From positions 91,517 through 155,516 of the forward strand of contig NZ_PYMC01000011.1 in the NCBI RefSeq assembly GCF_003026475.1: a stretch of DNA of 64,000 nucleotides, read 5' to 3'. Position 1 is the stretch's first letter. Each line of letters begins with the position of its first letter. The notes beneath the pieces were generated by a model. It saw nothing but the letters and a program-made list of their open reading frames with translations, was not told the DNA's origin and searched no databases. The translations under genes and the position numbers were made by a program. The stretch comes from Photobacterium lipolyticum (GTDB lineage: Bacteria; Pseudomonadota; Gammaproteobacteria; Enterobacterales; Vibrionaceae). Shown here piece by piece: positions 28,413 to 36,850 of this stretch.

Positions 28413-28448
28413 GCCAGACGATTATCCCGAGAGGGACAATCGTCTGGC
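28413..28448 (-). terminator. Very stable 16-bp hairpin after focA-CBS
   Basis: GCCAGACGATTATCCC and GGGACAATCGTCTGGC surround GAGA. The single imperfect pair is A-C on the plus strand but an allowed G-U wobble in minus-strand RNA, so the fold is favoured in the focA transcript. There is no T-run. The remaining gap to fhs (28148-28412) holds no gene. Confidence 0.6.
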
Positions 28449-28459
28449 GGGTTTGTTTA

Positions 28460-29929
28460 TCAGGCTACTTCACACTCTTGGGATGTATTATCTGAGGCTA
28501 TAACGGGGACTTGTTTGCCATAGACCGGGCGAAGCGCTTTGATAATGTCATTACGGGTGATCATACCAACGAGTACCTCATCTTTTACAACAGGAAAACT
28601 GTGCGGACGGTTTACCACCATAGTACGGGCGCGTTCATTCAATGAAAGCGTGGTCAGTCGGGTTGCAATGCCGCCGCTTGTGACCGGGTACAGAATATTT
28701 TTGTCGATACTCATGTACTCAGCAATATCAAGAATCGTGTTATCCGGGCTAACGGTCTGGATTTCATGCTTCATTAAGTCTTGCACTTTGCTTTCAGCAT
28801 TTGGCACATAGTCACTACACCAAAGGTCAACCAAGGTGTCATGGACAGAGAAGAAACCGACTAGACGCTGGTCGCTTGATAGTACCGGCGCACCTGAAAG
28901 CTCTTTGTTAATCAAGATATCAAGTGCTTCTGCAACAGGCATGCCTGGCTGAAGGGTCGTCGTTGCAGGGTGCATGTGGTCGTTAACAAGCAGGTTGTCC
29001 TGAAGCATAGTAGTGTCCTTATTTAAAACGGCAGAATTTGAGAAATCGGGTGTGATGATGGTAGCTGTTGCCTGGTGTTCTTTCGGCGAGCTGAAAATAG
29101 CCCAGTAGCTAAGCCCGACGAGAACCCCGCCGCCGACGATATTGCCCAGCGTAACGGGGATAAGGTTGGCAAAGATAAAGTTGTGGATATTGAGATCAGC
29201 ATATTGTTCCGGTGATACACCGAGGTTTAGCCAGAATGAGTCTGGGGCGATGTTCTGGATAGTGATGCCCAGCGGCACCATAAACATGTTGGCGACGCTG
29301 TGCTCAAAACCGGTGCTGACAAACATGGCGACCGGTAAAACCATAATGGCCATTTTTGTCATCATGTTGCTTGAGCAAAACGTCATCCAAATGGCAAGAC
29401 AGACCAATAGGTTACATAAAACACCCAATGAGAAAGCTTCCAAAGGCTGGTGGTGCAGTTTGTGCTGGGCAACGTTTAGCGCATTTAACCCCCACTGGCC
29501 GCCGTCGAGCTGGTACAGGCTGGCCATTGAGACCAGAAGCAATAGCAGCATCGCGCCCAGGAAGTTGCCGAAATACACTTTTGCCCACGTTTTTAGCATG
29601 TGTCCGGTGGTGATATGTTTATTGGCTCTGGCGATAGAAGACAGCACCGTACTGGTAAACAGCTCACCGCCACAGATGACGACTAAAATCAGGCCCATGC
29701 TAAAGGCTAATCCACCAAATAAGCGGTTGATCCCCCAGTTTATTTCGCCATTACCTGTCGTCACCGTGAGGTAAAAAACAAAGGCGAGTCCAATGAAAAC
29801 ACCGGCAGTGATCGCTAATGCGATTGTTTTACTCGTCGACTTTGATGCTTTACTCACGGCATATTTTTCAGCCTGTTTCATCATTTCCATCGGACTGTAA
29901 TTGGAATCTGTATTTATTGCCGAGCTCAT
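28460..29929 (-). CDS. Formate/nitrite channel (FNT family) fused to two CBS domains
   Basis: The first part (about 15-283) is a complete FocA-type channel with six membrane segments, ICGGELFTSTV (the conserved Thr near 92), GVLCNLLVCLAIW and GFEHSVANMF (the conserved pore His near 210). A linker then leads to two CBS domains (about 315-372 and 382-466), which usually bind adenine nucleotides and gate a partner. E. coli FocA ends near residue 285, so this is a 200-residue extension. The start is ATG 29929, with GGAG nine bases upstream; the ATG at 29944 has none. It precedes fhs and is divergent from a LysR gene. Nucleotide control of formate flow is inferred. Confidence 0.9.
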   Translation of the reverse strand: MSSAINTDSNYSPMEMMKQAEKYAVSKASKSTSKTIALAITAGVFIGLAFVFYLTVTTGNGEINWGINRLFGGLAFSMGLILVVICGGELFTSTVLSSIARANKHITTGHMLKTWAKVYFGNFLGAMLLLLLVSMASLYQLDGGQWGLNALNVAQHKLHHQPLEAFSLGVLCNLLVCLAIWMTFCSSNMMTKMAIMVLPVAMFVSTGFEHSVANMFMVPLGITIQNIAPDSFWLNLGVSPEQYADLNIHNFIFANLIPVTLGNIVGGGVLVGLSYWAIFSSPKEHQATATIITPDFSNSAVLNKDTTMLQDNLLVNDHMHPATTTLQPGMPVAEALDILINKELSGAPVLSSDQRLVGFFSVHDTLVDLWCSDYVPNAESKVQDLMKHEIQTVSPDNTILDIAEYMSIDKNILYPVTSGGIATRLTTLSLNERARTMVVNRPHSFPVVKDEVLVGMITRNDIIKALRPVYGKQVPVIASDNTSQECEVA

Positions 29930-30092
29930 CGATATGATCTCCATTTCGATTCGACGACATTGCCGGGTGAATTAAACAAAAAGAGGGGTAACTGAGTCAT
30001 TGCTTCTCCTTATATCGAGATGTATGTGTTTAACGTGACTTCAGCTTAAGGGGGGATAACGGTGTGAGTAAAATTGATTTTTTTCTTATTCC

Positions 30093-30107
30093 CAATCATA
30101 AAAATTG
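30093..30107. promoter_or_regulatory. Candidate LysR box between focA-CBS and the LysR gene
   Basis: CAATCATAAAAATTG contains a CAAT/ATTG dyad of the T-N11-A kind recognised by LysR-type regulators. It lies 59 bases upstream of the LysR gene start. Confidence 0.3.
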
Positions 30108-30165
30108 ATATCAGATGATGGTAAAGTTCCGGTTAATCATAGGGTTCAGGAAGAAAGGAGTCGCA

Positions 30166-31071
30166 ATGCGATATTCTTTGAAGCAATTGGCGGTATTCGA
30201 AGAAGTAGCCAGCTCGGGCAGTGTCAGTAAAGCCGCTGATGAGTTAGCGCTCACTCAGTCTGCAGCCAGTATGGCGCTAGCTCAGTTAGAGAAATTACTC
30301 GGCAGGCCATTGTTTGAGCGCCAGGGAAAGCGAATGGCGCTGACATACTGGGGGACATGGTTAAGGCCAAAGGCGAAACAGCTATTATTTGATGCCCAGC
30401 AGATCGAATTAGGTTTCTACGAGCAGCATTTAATCAGTGGCGAAATTACGCTGGCAGCAAGCCAGACAGCCGCAGAGCACTTGCTGCCTGAGCTTATCAG
30501 CAATATTGATAGTAACTTTCCGGAGTTACGTATTAACTTCAAAGTAAAAAATACAGAGAAAGTCATCGATGGTATAAAAAACTTTGATTATGAGTTTGGT
30601 GTCATAGAGGGGCGTTGTGATGATAGCCGTCTCCAGCAAGAAGTGTGGTGTCACGACCATTTAGTGATTATCGCATCTAAACATCATCCGTATGCGAAGT
30701 ATGAAAAAGTCAGTTTTGCCCAGCTGGAGCAGGCCAAATGGGTCTTGCGTGAACAAGGGGCCGGCACGCGGAAAATTTTCGAGAGTGCAATCCATGGTGT
30801 CATTGATGATCTTGATGTCTGCCGTGAATATGAACAAGTCTCCGTTCTTCGTACTTTAGTCGCGAATGGTCTGTACTTGAGCTGCTTGCCATACCTCGAC
30901 GTTGTCAAGTTTATTAAACGCGGTGAATTGGTTGCCTTGAATGTGCCAGAACTCAACATGGAACGGACATTGTCGTTTATATGGCGGGCTGATTCGGTCG
31001 AAAACCCGTTACGTGACTGTATTAAGCGTGAAGCTTTACGCATGATTAGAGAAACCAAAAGAGATATGTAA
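30166..31071 (+). CDS. LysR-family transcriptional regulator (YeiE-like)
   Basis: A 301-residue LysR-type regulator. Winged helix-turn-helix at about 1-60 (MRYSLKQLAVFEEVASSGSV, with ALTQSAASMALAQLEKLLG as the recognition helix region), then a periplasmic-binding-like effector domain from about 90 on. The start is ATG 30166, preceded by AAGGAG at five bases; an earlier in-frame Met at 30115 lacks a ribosome site. Divergent from the formate channel gene, which is its likeliest target in the usual LysR layout. Similarity is closest to the YeiE/CysB-like branch by eye, so the effector is uncertain. Confidence 0.85.
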   Translation: MRYSLKQLAVFEEVASSGSVSKAADELALTQSAASMALAQLEKLLGRPLFERQGKRMALTYWGTWLRPKAKQLLFDAQQIELGFYEQHLISGEITLAASQTAAEHLLPELISNIDSNFPELRINFKVKNTEKVIDGIKNFDYEFGVIEGRCDDSRLQQEVWCHDHLVIIASKHHPYAKYEKVSFAQLEQAKWVLREQGAGTRKIFESAIHGVIDDLDVCREYEQVSVLRTLVANGLYLSCLPYLDVVKFIKRGELVALNVPELNMERTLSFIWRADSVENPLRDCIKREALRMIRETKRDM

Positions 31072-31164
31072 TCCGTATCAATTTAATTGATATGCATCTA
31101 TGCATTTGATTTATATGCACTGGTGTTTTATCGCAGACATTTGACCAGTTCTGCCATCAAACGT

Positions 31165-31260
31165 CGTCATTCCGTAAAGTGAGGAACGTATATATACGGA
31201 ATCTAGGGAGCTCACGGCTAGAACTGGATCCCGGATACATTCCTCAATTCCGGGATGACA
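31165..31260. repeat. Palindromic intergenic element (GTCATTCCG...CGGGATGAC)
   Basis: The outer arms are GTCATTCCG and CGGGATGAC. Nested hairpins CCGTATATATACGG and ATCCCGG...CCGGGAT suggest a clover- or cruciform-like fold. This has the style of small dispersed repeats common between genes in Vibrionaceae. It lies between two converging LysR genes in the 360-base gap 31072-31431, which holds no gene. Confidence 0.65.
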
Positions 31261-31431
31261 TGTCGAGGTGTTTCGAAGAGTGGGTTTCCGTGGCTTCATA
31301 TACAGGGTTAGCCACACCCCAGATAGAACCTCAACGTGTTCATATGGCGGGCTAGCATAAAGGCCGCGTCTGCATTTTTGGTCTGGTTTTGCTGTGAGAA
31401 TAATGTATATAAAATTAATTGCCTATTGGTA

Positions 31432-32373
31432 TTAGATCTTTTGATGGTTACTTGGGTATGACATTTGAAAAAGCGGTGCAGGAAGTTGAGTGAAAAATTC
31501 CTGCAAGTGGTTCAGCAATAAGCGCATCTTCTTGGAGTTGGCAGCTCTCGGCGGATAAACACCGTAAATATTGATATCACTCAGCTGATAATCTTCCAGG
31601 ATCGGGGTGAGCTGTCCCGACGTTATCAACGGCAGGGCATCGTAAATGGGTAATCGCCCGATGCCATGGCCACCTAACACAAAAGCCGTTCTTGCCGATG
31701 CACTGTTGGTGGCAATGCTGCCTTGCATTCTGACATTGTATGAGCGGCTGCCTTTCGACAGCGTCTGAATACGAGACGCTTGTTTGTAGACGACCCATTC
31801 ATGATTAGCCAGCTCTGCCGGTGTGCGGGGCAGGCCATATTGACTAAAATAGCTCGGGGCGCCACACAGAATATTTTTCATGGTCATTAGCTTACGGGCA
31901 TACAAGCCCGAATCTGCGAGCGGTGCTCCCCGAATCGCTAAATCGACACCTTCCTGAATGATATTCACTACCTCATCGGTCAGGTTCAGATCGATTTCAA
32001 TTTTGGGGTATTGTTTTTTGAAGGTATTCAGAGCCGGTACAATGGTATACATGCTGATATTGACCGGGGCGGTGATGATGAGTTTTCCTTCCGGCTCCTC
32101 GCGCAAATTTTCGATTTGCTGGTTGGCTGCGGCAGCTTCGTCACTGATATTCTTGCAACGCTGATAATAACGCTGGCCTGCGTCGGTCAGGCTAATACTG
32201 CGAGTGGTACGGTTTAGCAAGGGGATCCCAATATGAGTTTCGAGCTTTTTTAAATGGTAACTCACAACCCCGCGGGACAGGCCCAGTTGCCTTGCTGCAG
32301 CCGAGAAGCTGCCTTGCTCAACAATTTGTGCGAATACCACCATGCTTTTTAGTTGCTCAAAGGAAACATCCAT
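31432..32373 (-). CDS. LysR-family regulator divergent from DJ-1/YqhD genes
   Basis: A 313-residue LysR-type regulator of the CrgA/YafC-like group. The N-terminal helix-turn-helix covers about residues 1-62 (FAQIVEQGSFSAAARQLGLSRGVVSYHLKKLE), followed by the co-inducer domain, where GHGIGRLPIYDA is the typical late motif. It is divergent from the DJ-1-like gene with a 170-base gap, the classic LysR arrangement, so control of the DJ-1 and aldehyde reductase genes is likely. In E. coli yqhD is instead controlled by the AraC-type YqhC, so this would be a different regulator for the same kind of job. Confidence 0.88.
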   Translation of the reverse strand: MDVSFEQLKSMVVFAQIVEQGSFSAAARQLGLSRGVVSYHLKKLETHIGIPLLNRTTRSISLTDAGQRYYQRCKNISDEAAAANQQIENLREEPEGKLIITAPVNISMYTIVPALNTFKKQYPKIEIDLNLTDEVVNIIQEGVDLAIRGAPLADSGLYARKLMTMKNILCGAPSYFSQYGLPRTPAELANHEWVVYKQASRIQTLSKGSRSYNVRMQGSIATNSASARTAFVLGGHGIGRLPIYDALPLITSGQLTPILEDYQLSDINIYGVYPPRAANSKKMRLLLNHLQEFFTQLPAPLFQMSYPSNHQKI

Positions 32374-32543
32374 TTTTACTCGACTTTTATCTGTTATTCA
32401 TTGAATGAGTGATTGCGTATGTGTTAACAGTATCTACTGTTCGAATTATTAAAACAATGATTCTCAATTTATCACCATTGTTAGATTAATCGTTCAGGCA
32501 TAGACTTTCATCACGCTCTTAATCGAACAAGACGAGGTTGATA

Positions 32544-33224
32544 ATGAAAATTTTAATGGTGCTAACATCCCACGATAAGCTGGGTGATACTGATCATAAA
32601 ACGGGTTTTTGGGTCGAAGAATTTGCCGCGCCGTATTACTGTTTTTTAGATGCCAATGCTGACGTTACTCTCGCTTCACCTGCAGGTGGGCAACCTCCGA
32701 TTGATCCGAACAGTGAATTAGAGCAATCACAAACCGATGCCACAGTGCGTTTCAATAACGATGAGCAAGCGCAGCAGGTGTTAGCAAATACCTTAAAGTT
32801 GGCCGATGTAAATGAAAAAGATTACGATGCAATCTTCTACCCTGGTGGTCATGGGCCATTGTGGGACTTGGTGAGCGACAGCCATTCAATCGCGTTGATT
32901 GAAGCCTTTTGGCAAGCAGGAAAACCCGTGTCGGCGGTGTGTCACGCACCGGCCGTGCTGTTAAATGCGAAGACTCAAGACGGTGAATATATCATTTCCG
33001 GCAAAGCGGTAACCGGCTTTACAAATTCAGAAGAAACGGCTGTTGGTTTAGCCGAGGTAGTACCCTTCTTACTGGAAGACGAATTAAAAGCCCGAGGCGG
33101 ACAGTTTGAATCGGCACAAGACTGGAACCCGCTCGCAATTCAAGATGGTATGTTAATTACAGGGCAAAATCCTGCATCATCAGAAGCGGTTGCAGAAGCA
33201 CTTCTGAGCCTGTTAGCTAAATAA
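32544..33224 (+). CDS. DJ-1/PfpI superfamily protein (Hsp31/HchA-like)
   Basis: A 226-residue protein of the class I glutamine amidotransferase-like (DJ-1/PfpI) superfamily. The nucleophile elbow is AVCHAPAVLL, with Cys133 and His134. The early motif GFWVEEFAAPYYCFLDAN and PAGGQPPIDP are typical of Hsp31-type glutathione-independent glyoxalases and chaperones. The start at 32544 has GAGG six bases upstream. An NADPH-type aldehyde reductase gene follows 78 bases later, so the pair likely detoxifies reactive carbonyls such as methylglyoxal; the substrate is inferred from context. Confidence 0.88.
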   Translation: MKILMVLTSHDKLGDTDHKTGFWVEEFAAPYYCFLDANADVTLASPAGGQPPIDPNSELEQSQTDATVRFNNDEQAQQVLANTLKLADVNEKDYDAIFYPGGHGPLWDLVSDSHSIALIEAFWQAGKPVSAVCHAPAVLLNAKTQDGEYIISGKAVTGFTNSEETAVGLAEVVPFLLEDELKARGGQFESAQDWNPLAIQDGMLITGQNPASSEAVAEALLSLLAK

Positions 33225-33302
33225 GCGAAGCGAATAGCCAGATAAACGATAGAACAATTGAGACAAATACTAATTAATCCCTTGGATACAAAGGAACGAG
33301 CA

Positions 33303-34454
33303 ATGCTTAACTTCACGTTTCATAACCCGACGCAGATCTTTTTTGGCGAAGACCAAATAGCAGCTATCGCAAAAGAGATCCCCGCGGATGCTAAAATTCT
33401 CGTCACTTACGGTGGGGGGTCTATCAAAACCAACGGCGTATATGAGCAAGTCAGCAATGCGCTGAAAGAGCATAATTGGATTGAATTTTCAGGCATCGAG
33501 CCTAATCCGCAATATGACACTTTAATGAAAGCAGTTGAAGTGGTTAAAACCGAGCAAATTACTTATTTGCTTGCAGTTGGTGGTGGTTCAGTCGTTGACG
33601 GTACTAAATTTATTGCAGCGGCGGCCCGTTTTGAGGGGGATGAACCTTGGGATATTCTGGCGAAACATGCACAAGTAGAAGACGCTGTGCCGCTGTCGTG
33701 TGTGTTAACCCTGCCGGCGACAGGCTCGGAAAGTAATATCGGTTCCGTGGTCACCCGGGGTACGACCAAGCTGGCATTTATGTCGCCTCATGTGCGTCCG
33801 ATCTTTGCCGTACTGGATCCTAAAGTGACTCTTAGCCTCTCTGAGCGACAGGTTGCGAACGGCGTGGTTGATGCTTTTGTCCATACCATGGAACAATACT
33901 TAACGTTCCCGGTGAATGCGAAAGTACAAGATCGTTTCTCTGAAGGTTTGCTGATGAACCTGATTGAGGAAGGACCCAAAGCTCTGGCAACACCAGATGA
34001 TCTCGACGTGCGCTCGAATGTCATGTGGTCGGCAACGATGGCACTGAACGGCCTAATCGGTGCGGGCGTACCGCAAGACTGGAGTACCCACATGATCGGC
34101 CATGAGCTGACAGGTCAGTACGGTATGGATCACGCGCGTACATTGGCGATTATTCTGCCTGCGGTAATGAAAGTACAGCGTGAGCAAAAGCGCGGTAAAT
34201 TAATCCAGTACGCACAACGTGTCTGGCACCTGTTTGACGGTACTGAAGATGAGGTGATTGATCAGGCTATCGCGAAAACAGAAGTATTTTTCAAAGCGAT
34301 GGGCATGCCGGTACGTTTGAGCGATGAAGATCTGGATGCCGCAAGTGTTGAAACTGTGCTGGCGCAACTTGAACTTCACGGTATGACAGCATTGGGTGAA
34401 CATGGCGACATGACACCAGAAGTTAGCCGTAATGTACTGGAAACCGCGCTGTAA
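33303..34454 (+). CDS. yqhD: Iron-containing alcohol dehydrogenase, YqhD-like aldehyde reductase
   Basis: Reduces aldehydes using NADPH. 383 residues starting MLNFTFHNPTQIFFGEDQI, chosen because AAGGAA lies six bases upstream. It aligns closely with E. coli YqhD: TYGGGSIKTNGVYEQV, the cofactor motif LAVGGGSVVDGTKFIAAA, LTLPATGSESN, and metal-ligand segments DAFVHTMEQY, HMIGHELTGQYGMDHA. The GGGS in the cofactor loop is as in YqhD. It is co-directional with the DJ-1-like gene and ends at a strong terminator, so the two form a small aldehyde-stress operon. Confidence 0.92.
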   Translation: MLNFTFHNPTQIFFGEDQIAAIAKEIPADAKILVTYGGGSIKTNGVYEQVSNALKEHNWIEFSGIEPNPQYDTLMKAVEVVKTEQITYLLAVGGGSVVDGTKFIAAAARFEGDEPWDILAKHAQVEDAVPLSCVLTLPATGSESNIGSVVTRGTTKLAFMSPHVRPIFAVLDPKVTLSLSERQVANGVVDAFVHTMEQYLTFPVNAKVQDRFSEGLLMNLIEEGPKALATPDDLDVRSNVMWSATMALNGLIGAGVPQDWSTHMIGHELTGQYGMDHARTLAIILPAVMKVQREQKRGKLIQYAQRVWHLFDGTEDEVIDQAIAKTEVFFKAMGMPVRLSDEDLDAASVETVLAQLELHGMTALGEHGDMTPEVSRNVLETAL

Positions 34455-34485
34455 GCATACTCAAATTCCCCTGAATTAATTAAGG

Positions 34486-34515
34486 CCTACCAGCGATATG
34501 CTGGTAGGTTTTTTT
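34486..34515 (+). terminator. Intrinsic terminator after the yqhD-like gene
   Basis: CCTACCAGC, a 5-base loop and GCTGGTAGG form a perfect 9-bp stem followed by seven T residues. Confidence 0.92.
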
Positions 34516-34823
34516 AACCAATTGTTTCTACTGATTTAAGGTTGTTCCGATTTTTGTGCCCATCCTCTTAGCGGTATTTTTTGAGACATTCAGCCCATTC
34601 CGATCTGCATGCCAACGGAGTTTTTCACCTGCTAGCAGTGTCGCTGGTGCTTGGGCTCTCAGGAAAAAGAGGTTGCTCCCAAAGACTGAAAAAAATGAAA
34701 ATACATCTATTTGATTTCATTTGCCGTATCAATAACCGCTTAAAAAGTGAGCGTTCGATCTATGGACAAGGGGACAATTATCTATAAAATCCGGCCGTAA
34801 TTGATACTGCTAGGGAAGATAAA
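34516..34823. other. Gap before the unknown membrane protein gene
   Basis: About 308 bases with no supported gene or repeat. A 68-codon open frame at 34581-34787 has no ribosome site and no family features. The promoter of the gene at 34824 must lie here. Confidence 0.5.
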
Positions 34824-35783
34824 ATGATCATCAAAGGAAAGCCGGTAAGGGACTTTTCCCTCAAGCTTAATACTTTGTTTCGTGGGCTAGGGTGCCTGCT
34901 GCTACTGCTGCTGTTGATTAACTTGCATACGATTACTGACAATTTGTCTAACTCTGCTTTTGCGCTTCAACAGTTGACGGTACCGGCGAGCTCTGGCGAA
35001 GCATTGCCACCCATATCGGAAGATCCGTTAGCGACTTCTTCCGAAGCGAGTGCACAGCCTGGTGAGGCAACCACATCCGCTGAAGATGAGATTGTCGAGC
35101 TCAGGCAAGCGGCATTAGCGCGGTTTGCCAATAAGTTTAATTATCCTGGTTCGGTGGAATTCTATAGCCTGGCCAGCAACGAGAACTGGATGTTTAGCCC
35201 TGCGACGGTGATGAATAAAGACAATGTACTTAATCTCACGACCTGCGGCTATTATTCGGCGAAGAATGCCATGGGGGTTGCCGGGGAAAGGGTGCCATTT
35301 ATTGTTGATCTTATTTATGATTTTTTAAATCAAAAATACAGCGTCCACGGTTATTTCGAAGATGAGAGATCTCGCTATTATCAGTTTGACGGTAGCAAAA
35401 AACCGGTTGAGTTAAACCGTAACCGGTTCAGAAATAAATGGGATGTAGCCTGTAAGCCGCTAAAGGTCGATAAGTACGACGATATACTTTCGCTCGCCAC
35501 GGTCGGACGGTTCGAGCCCAGAGATGACACTACCTTCAAGCGACAGCTTAATGCGTTTGATGACAAGGTACAGGAAGAAATCGCAAGCTGCGTCGAAGAT
35601 GAGGTACTCACCGCATCAGTGTCAGGTTTGTCTGCCCGTCAAAACCTTTGTCTGTTCAATGCCCAGTGCAGCATTCTGGAAGGGGTGGCCAAAAGTAAGT
35701 GTGACTTGGTTAATCAGACCTGTTCTGGTGATGATAAGTCGCTGCTTTGCAAAACAACGAGCAAGGCCCAGATAGCCAGTTAG
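34824..35783 (+). CDS. Membrane-anchored protein of unknown function
   Basis: Not recognised. 319 residues: a basic N-terminus (KGKPVRDFSLKLN), one strong hydrophobic segment (about 23-37, LGCLLLLLLLIN), a Ser/Pro/Glu-rich linker (about 52-90, acidic and probably disordered), then a soluble domain (95-319). The soluble part holds ten cysteines, six of them within the last 50 residues (NLCLFNAQCSILEG to LLCKTTS), suggesting disulphides and location outside the cytoplasm with the N-terminus as anchor. The start has only AGGGAAG as a possible ribosome site. It stands alone between terminators, so context gives no function. Confidence 0.65.
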   Translation: MIIKGKPVRDFSLKLNTLFRGLGCLLLLLLLINLHTITDNLSNSAFALQQLTVPASSGEALPPISEDPLATSSEASAQPGEATTSAEDEIVELRQAALARFANKFNYPGSVEFYSLASNENWMFSPATVMNKDNVLNLTTCGYYSAKNAMGVAGERVPFIVDLIYDFLNQKYSVHGYFEDERSRYYQFDGSKKPVELNRNRFRNKWDVACKPLKVDKYDDILSLATVGRFEPRDDTTFKRQLNAFDDKVQEEIASCVEDEVLTASVSGLSARQNLCLFNAQCSILEGVAKSKCDLVNQTCSGDDKSLLCKTTSKAQIAS

Positions 35784-35818
35784 CCTTAATATTCATCAGA
35801 ATAAAAATACCCTTCGGA

Positions 35819-35876
35819 ATAAGTGCAGAAGCAAGGCTGGGGATGAACGTCTTCCCGCTGCTCCTGCACTTTTAGT
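35819..35876 (+). terminator. Imperfect terminator after the unknown gene
   Basis: AGTGCAGAAGCA and TGCTCCTGCACTTTT pair imperfectly around a loop of about 28 bases and end in TTTT. It may serve both the unknown gene and pflA on the other strand. Confidence 0.4.
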
Positions 35877-35893
35877 TTTCAGGCCGTTTCGCG

Positions 35894-36634
35894 TTAGTAC
35901 ATCACCTTGTGGCCATAGCTGGCGAGGATGTCTTTCATTTTTTCCATGGTTTCTTTTGATGGCGGGTTTACACCAGAGAGCGGGTAGTCATAACCCATGG
36001 CTTCCCATTTATGTTCGCCTAGCTGGTGGTATGGCAGCAGCTCGATTTTCTCGACGTTGTCCATATCTTTGATAAATTCACCCAGCATATGGGCAGAGCG
36101 TTCATCATCGGTATAACCCGGAACAATCACGTAGCGAATCCAGGTTTTTTGCCCACGCTTGTGCAGATGGCGGGCAAAATCCAGAACGCGCTTGTTAGGA
36201 ACACCAACAAGATTTTGATGAATGGTATCGTCCATTTGTTTTAGGTCGAGCATGACCAGATCGGTTGCGTCCAGAACTTCATCAACGACATCGGTATGTT
36301 TACGGATATAACCGTTAGTGTCGAGACAAGTATGAATACCTTCTGCCTGAGCTGCCCGGAAAAAGTCGCGAATAAATTCAGGCTGAAGCATAGCCTCACC
36401 ACCCGACGCTGTGACACCACCACCAGAGGCATTCATAAAATGGCGGTAAGAAACGGCTTCCTTCATGAGTTCTTCAACAGTGATTTCTTTCCCGCCATTA
36501 AGATCCCAGGTATCGCGGTTGTGGCAATACTGACAACGCATTAAGCAGCCTTGCATGAATACGATAAAACGGATGCCTGGTCCGTCGACGGTTCCGCAAG
36601 ATTCGAAAGAGTGGATACGGCCTTTTACTGACAT
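35894..36634 (-). CDS. pflA: Pyruvate formate-lyase activating enzyme
   Basis: Radical SAM enzyme that installs the glycyl radical on PflB under anaerobic conditions. 246 residues, the family norm. The 4Fe-4S motif CLMRCQYC uses Cys30, Cys34 and Cys37, and SAM-contact segments [13 protein letters not shown] and DTNGY follow. GGAG lies ten bases before the start. It is downstream of pflB, but a strong terminator and a heptamer array lie between, so pflA is probably transcribed partly from its own promoter in 36635-36750 or by read-through. Confidence 0.97.
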   Translation of the reverse strand: MSVKGRIHSFESCGTVDGPGIRFIVFMQGCLMRCQYCHNRDTWDLNGGKEITVEELMKEAVSYRHFMNASGGGVTASGGEAMLQPEFIRDFFRAAQAEGIHTCLDTNGYIRKHTDVVDEVLDATDLVMLDLKQMDDTIHQNLVGVPNKRVLDFARHLHKRGQKTWIRYVIVPGYTDDERSAHMLGEFIKDMDNVEKIELLPYHQLGEHKWEAMGYDYPLSGVNPPSKETMEKMKDILASYGHKVMY

Positions 36635-36751
36635 TGCTTAACTTCTCCGCATGGGGCGTGTTTTATACCTGTCATTTTATTACAGAATGGCAGGCTAAAG
36701 TAGCAATAATACAATGAGGCTGCTGTTGTCTGTTATAAGTAGACCTAAAAC

Positions 36752-36780
36752 AAAAAAAGCCGGTCAGAGACCGGCTTTTT
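36752..36780 (-). terminator. Intrinsic terminator between pflB and pflA
   Basis: GCCGGTC, a 3-base loop and GACCGGC with long A/T tracts on both sides (seven A on the left, five T on the right). It is effective in either direction and lies about 70 bases past the pflB stop codon. Confidence 0.88.
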
Positions 36781-36797
36781 AACTTACTTTTAAGTGG

Positions 36798-36846
36798 CGA
36801 GTTTCGAGTATCTAGACTCTAGTTTCTCGCCACTCGTCACTAGCTC
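36798..36846. repeat. Heptamer array C (7 units) at the pflB 3' end
   Basis: Seven contiguous units CGAGTTT, CGAGTAT, CTAGACT, CTAGTTT, CTCGCCA, CTCGTCA, CTAGCTC. The left half is CGAG-type and the right half CTCG-type; with flanking bases GTGGCGAG pairs with CTCGCCAC. Confidence 0.93.
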
Positions 36847-36850
36847 TAAA

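Noticed and set aside
29142..29774. A 210-codon plus-strand open frame
   Set aside because: Antisense to the conserved FNT channel part of focA-CBS; its composition mirrors the membrane-protein codons of that gene.
34581..34787. A 68-codon open frame before the unknown membrane protein
   Set aside because: No ribosome site, no domain, and it overlaps the expected promoter of the next gene.
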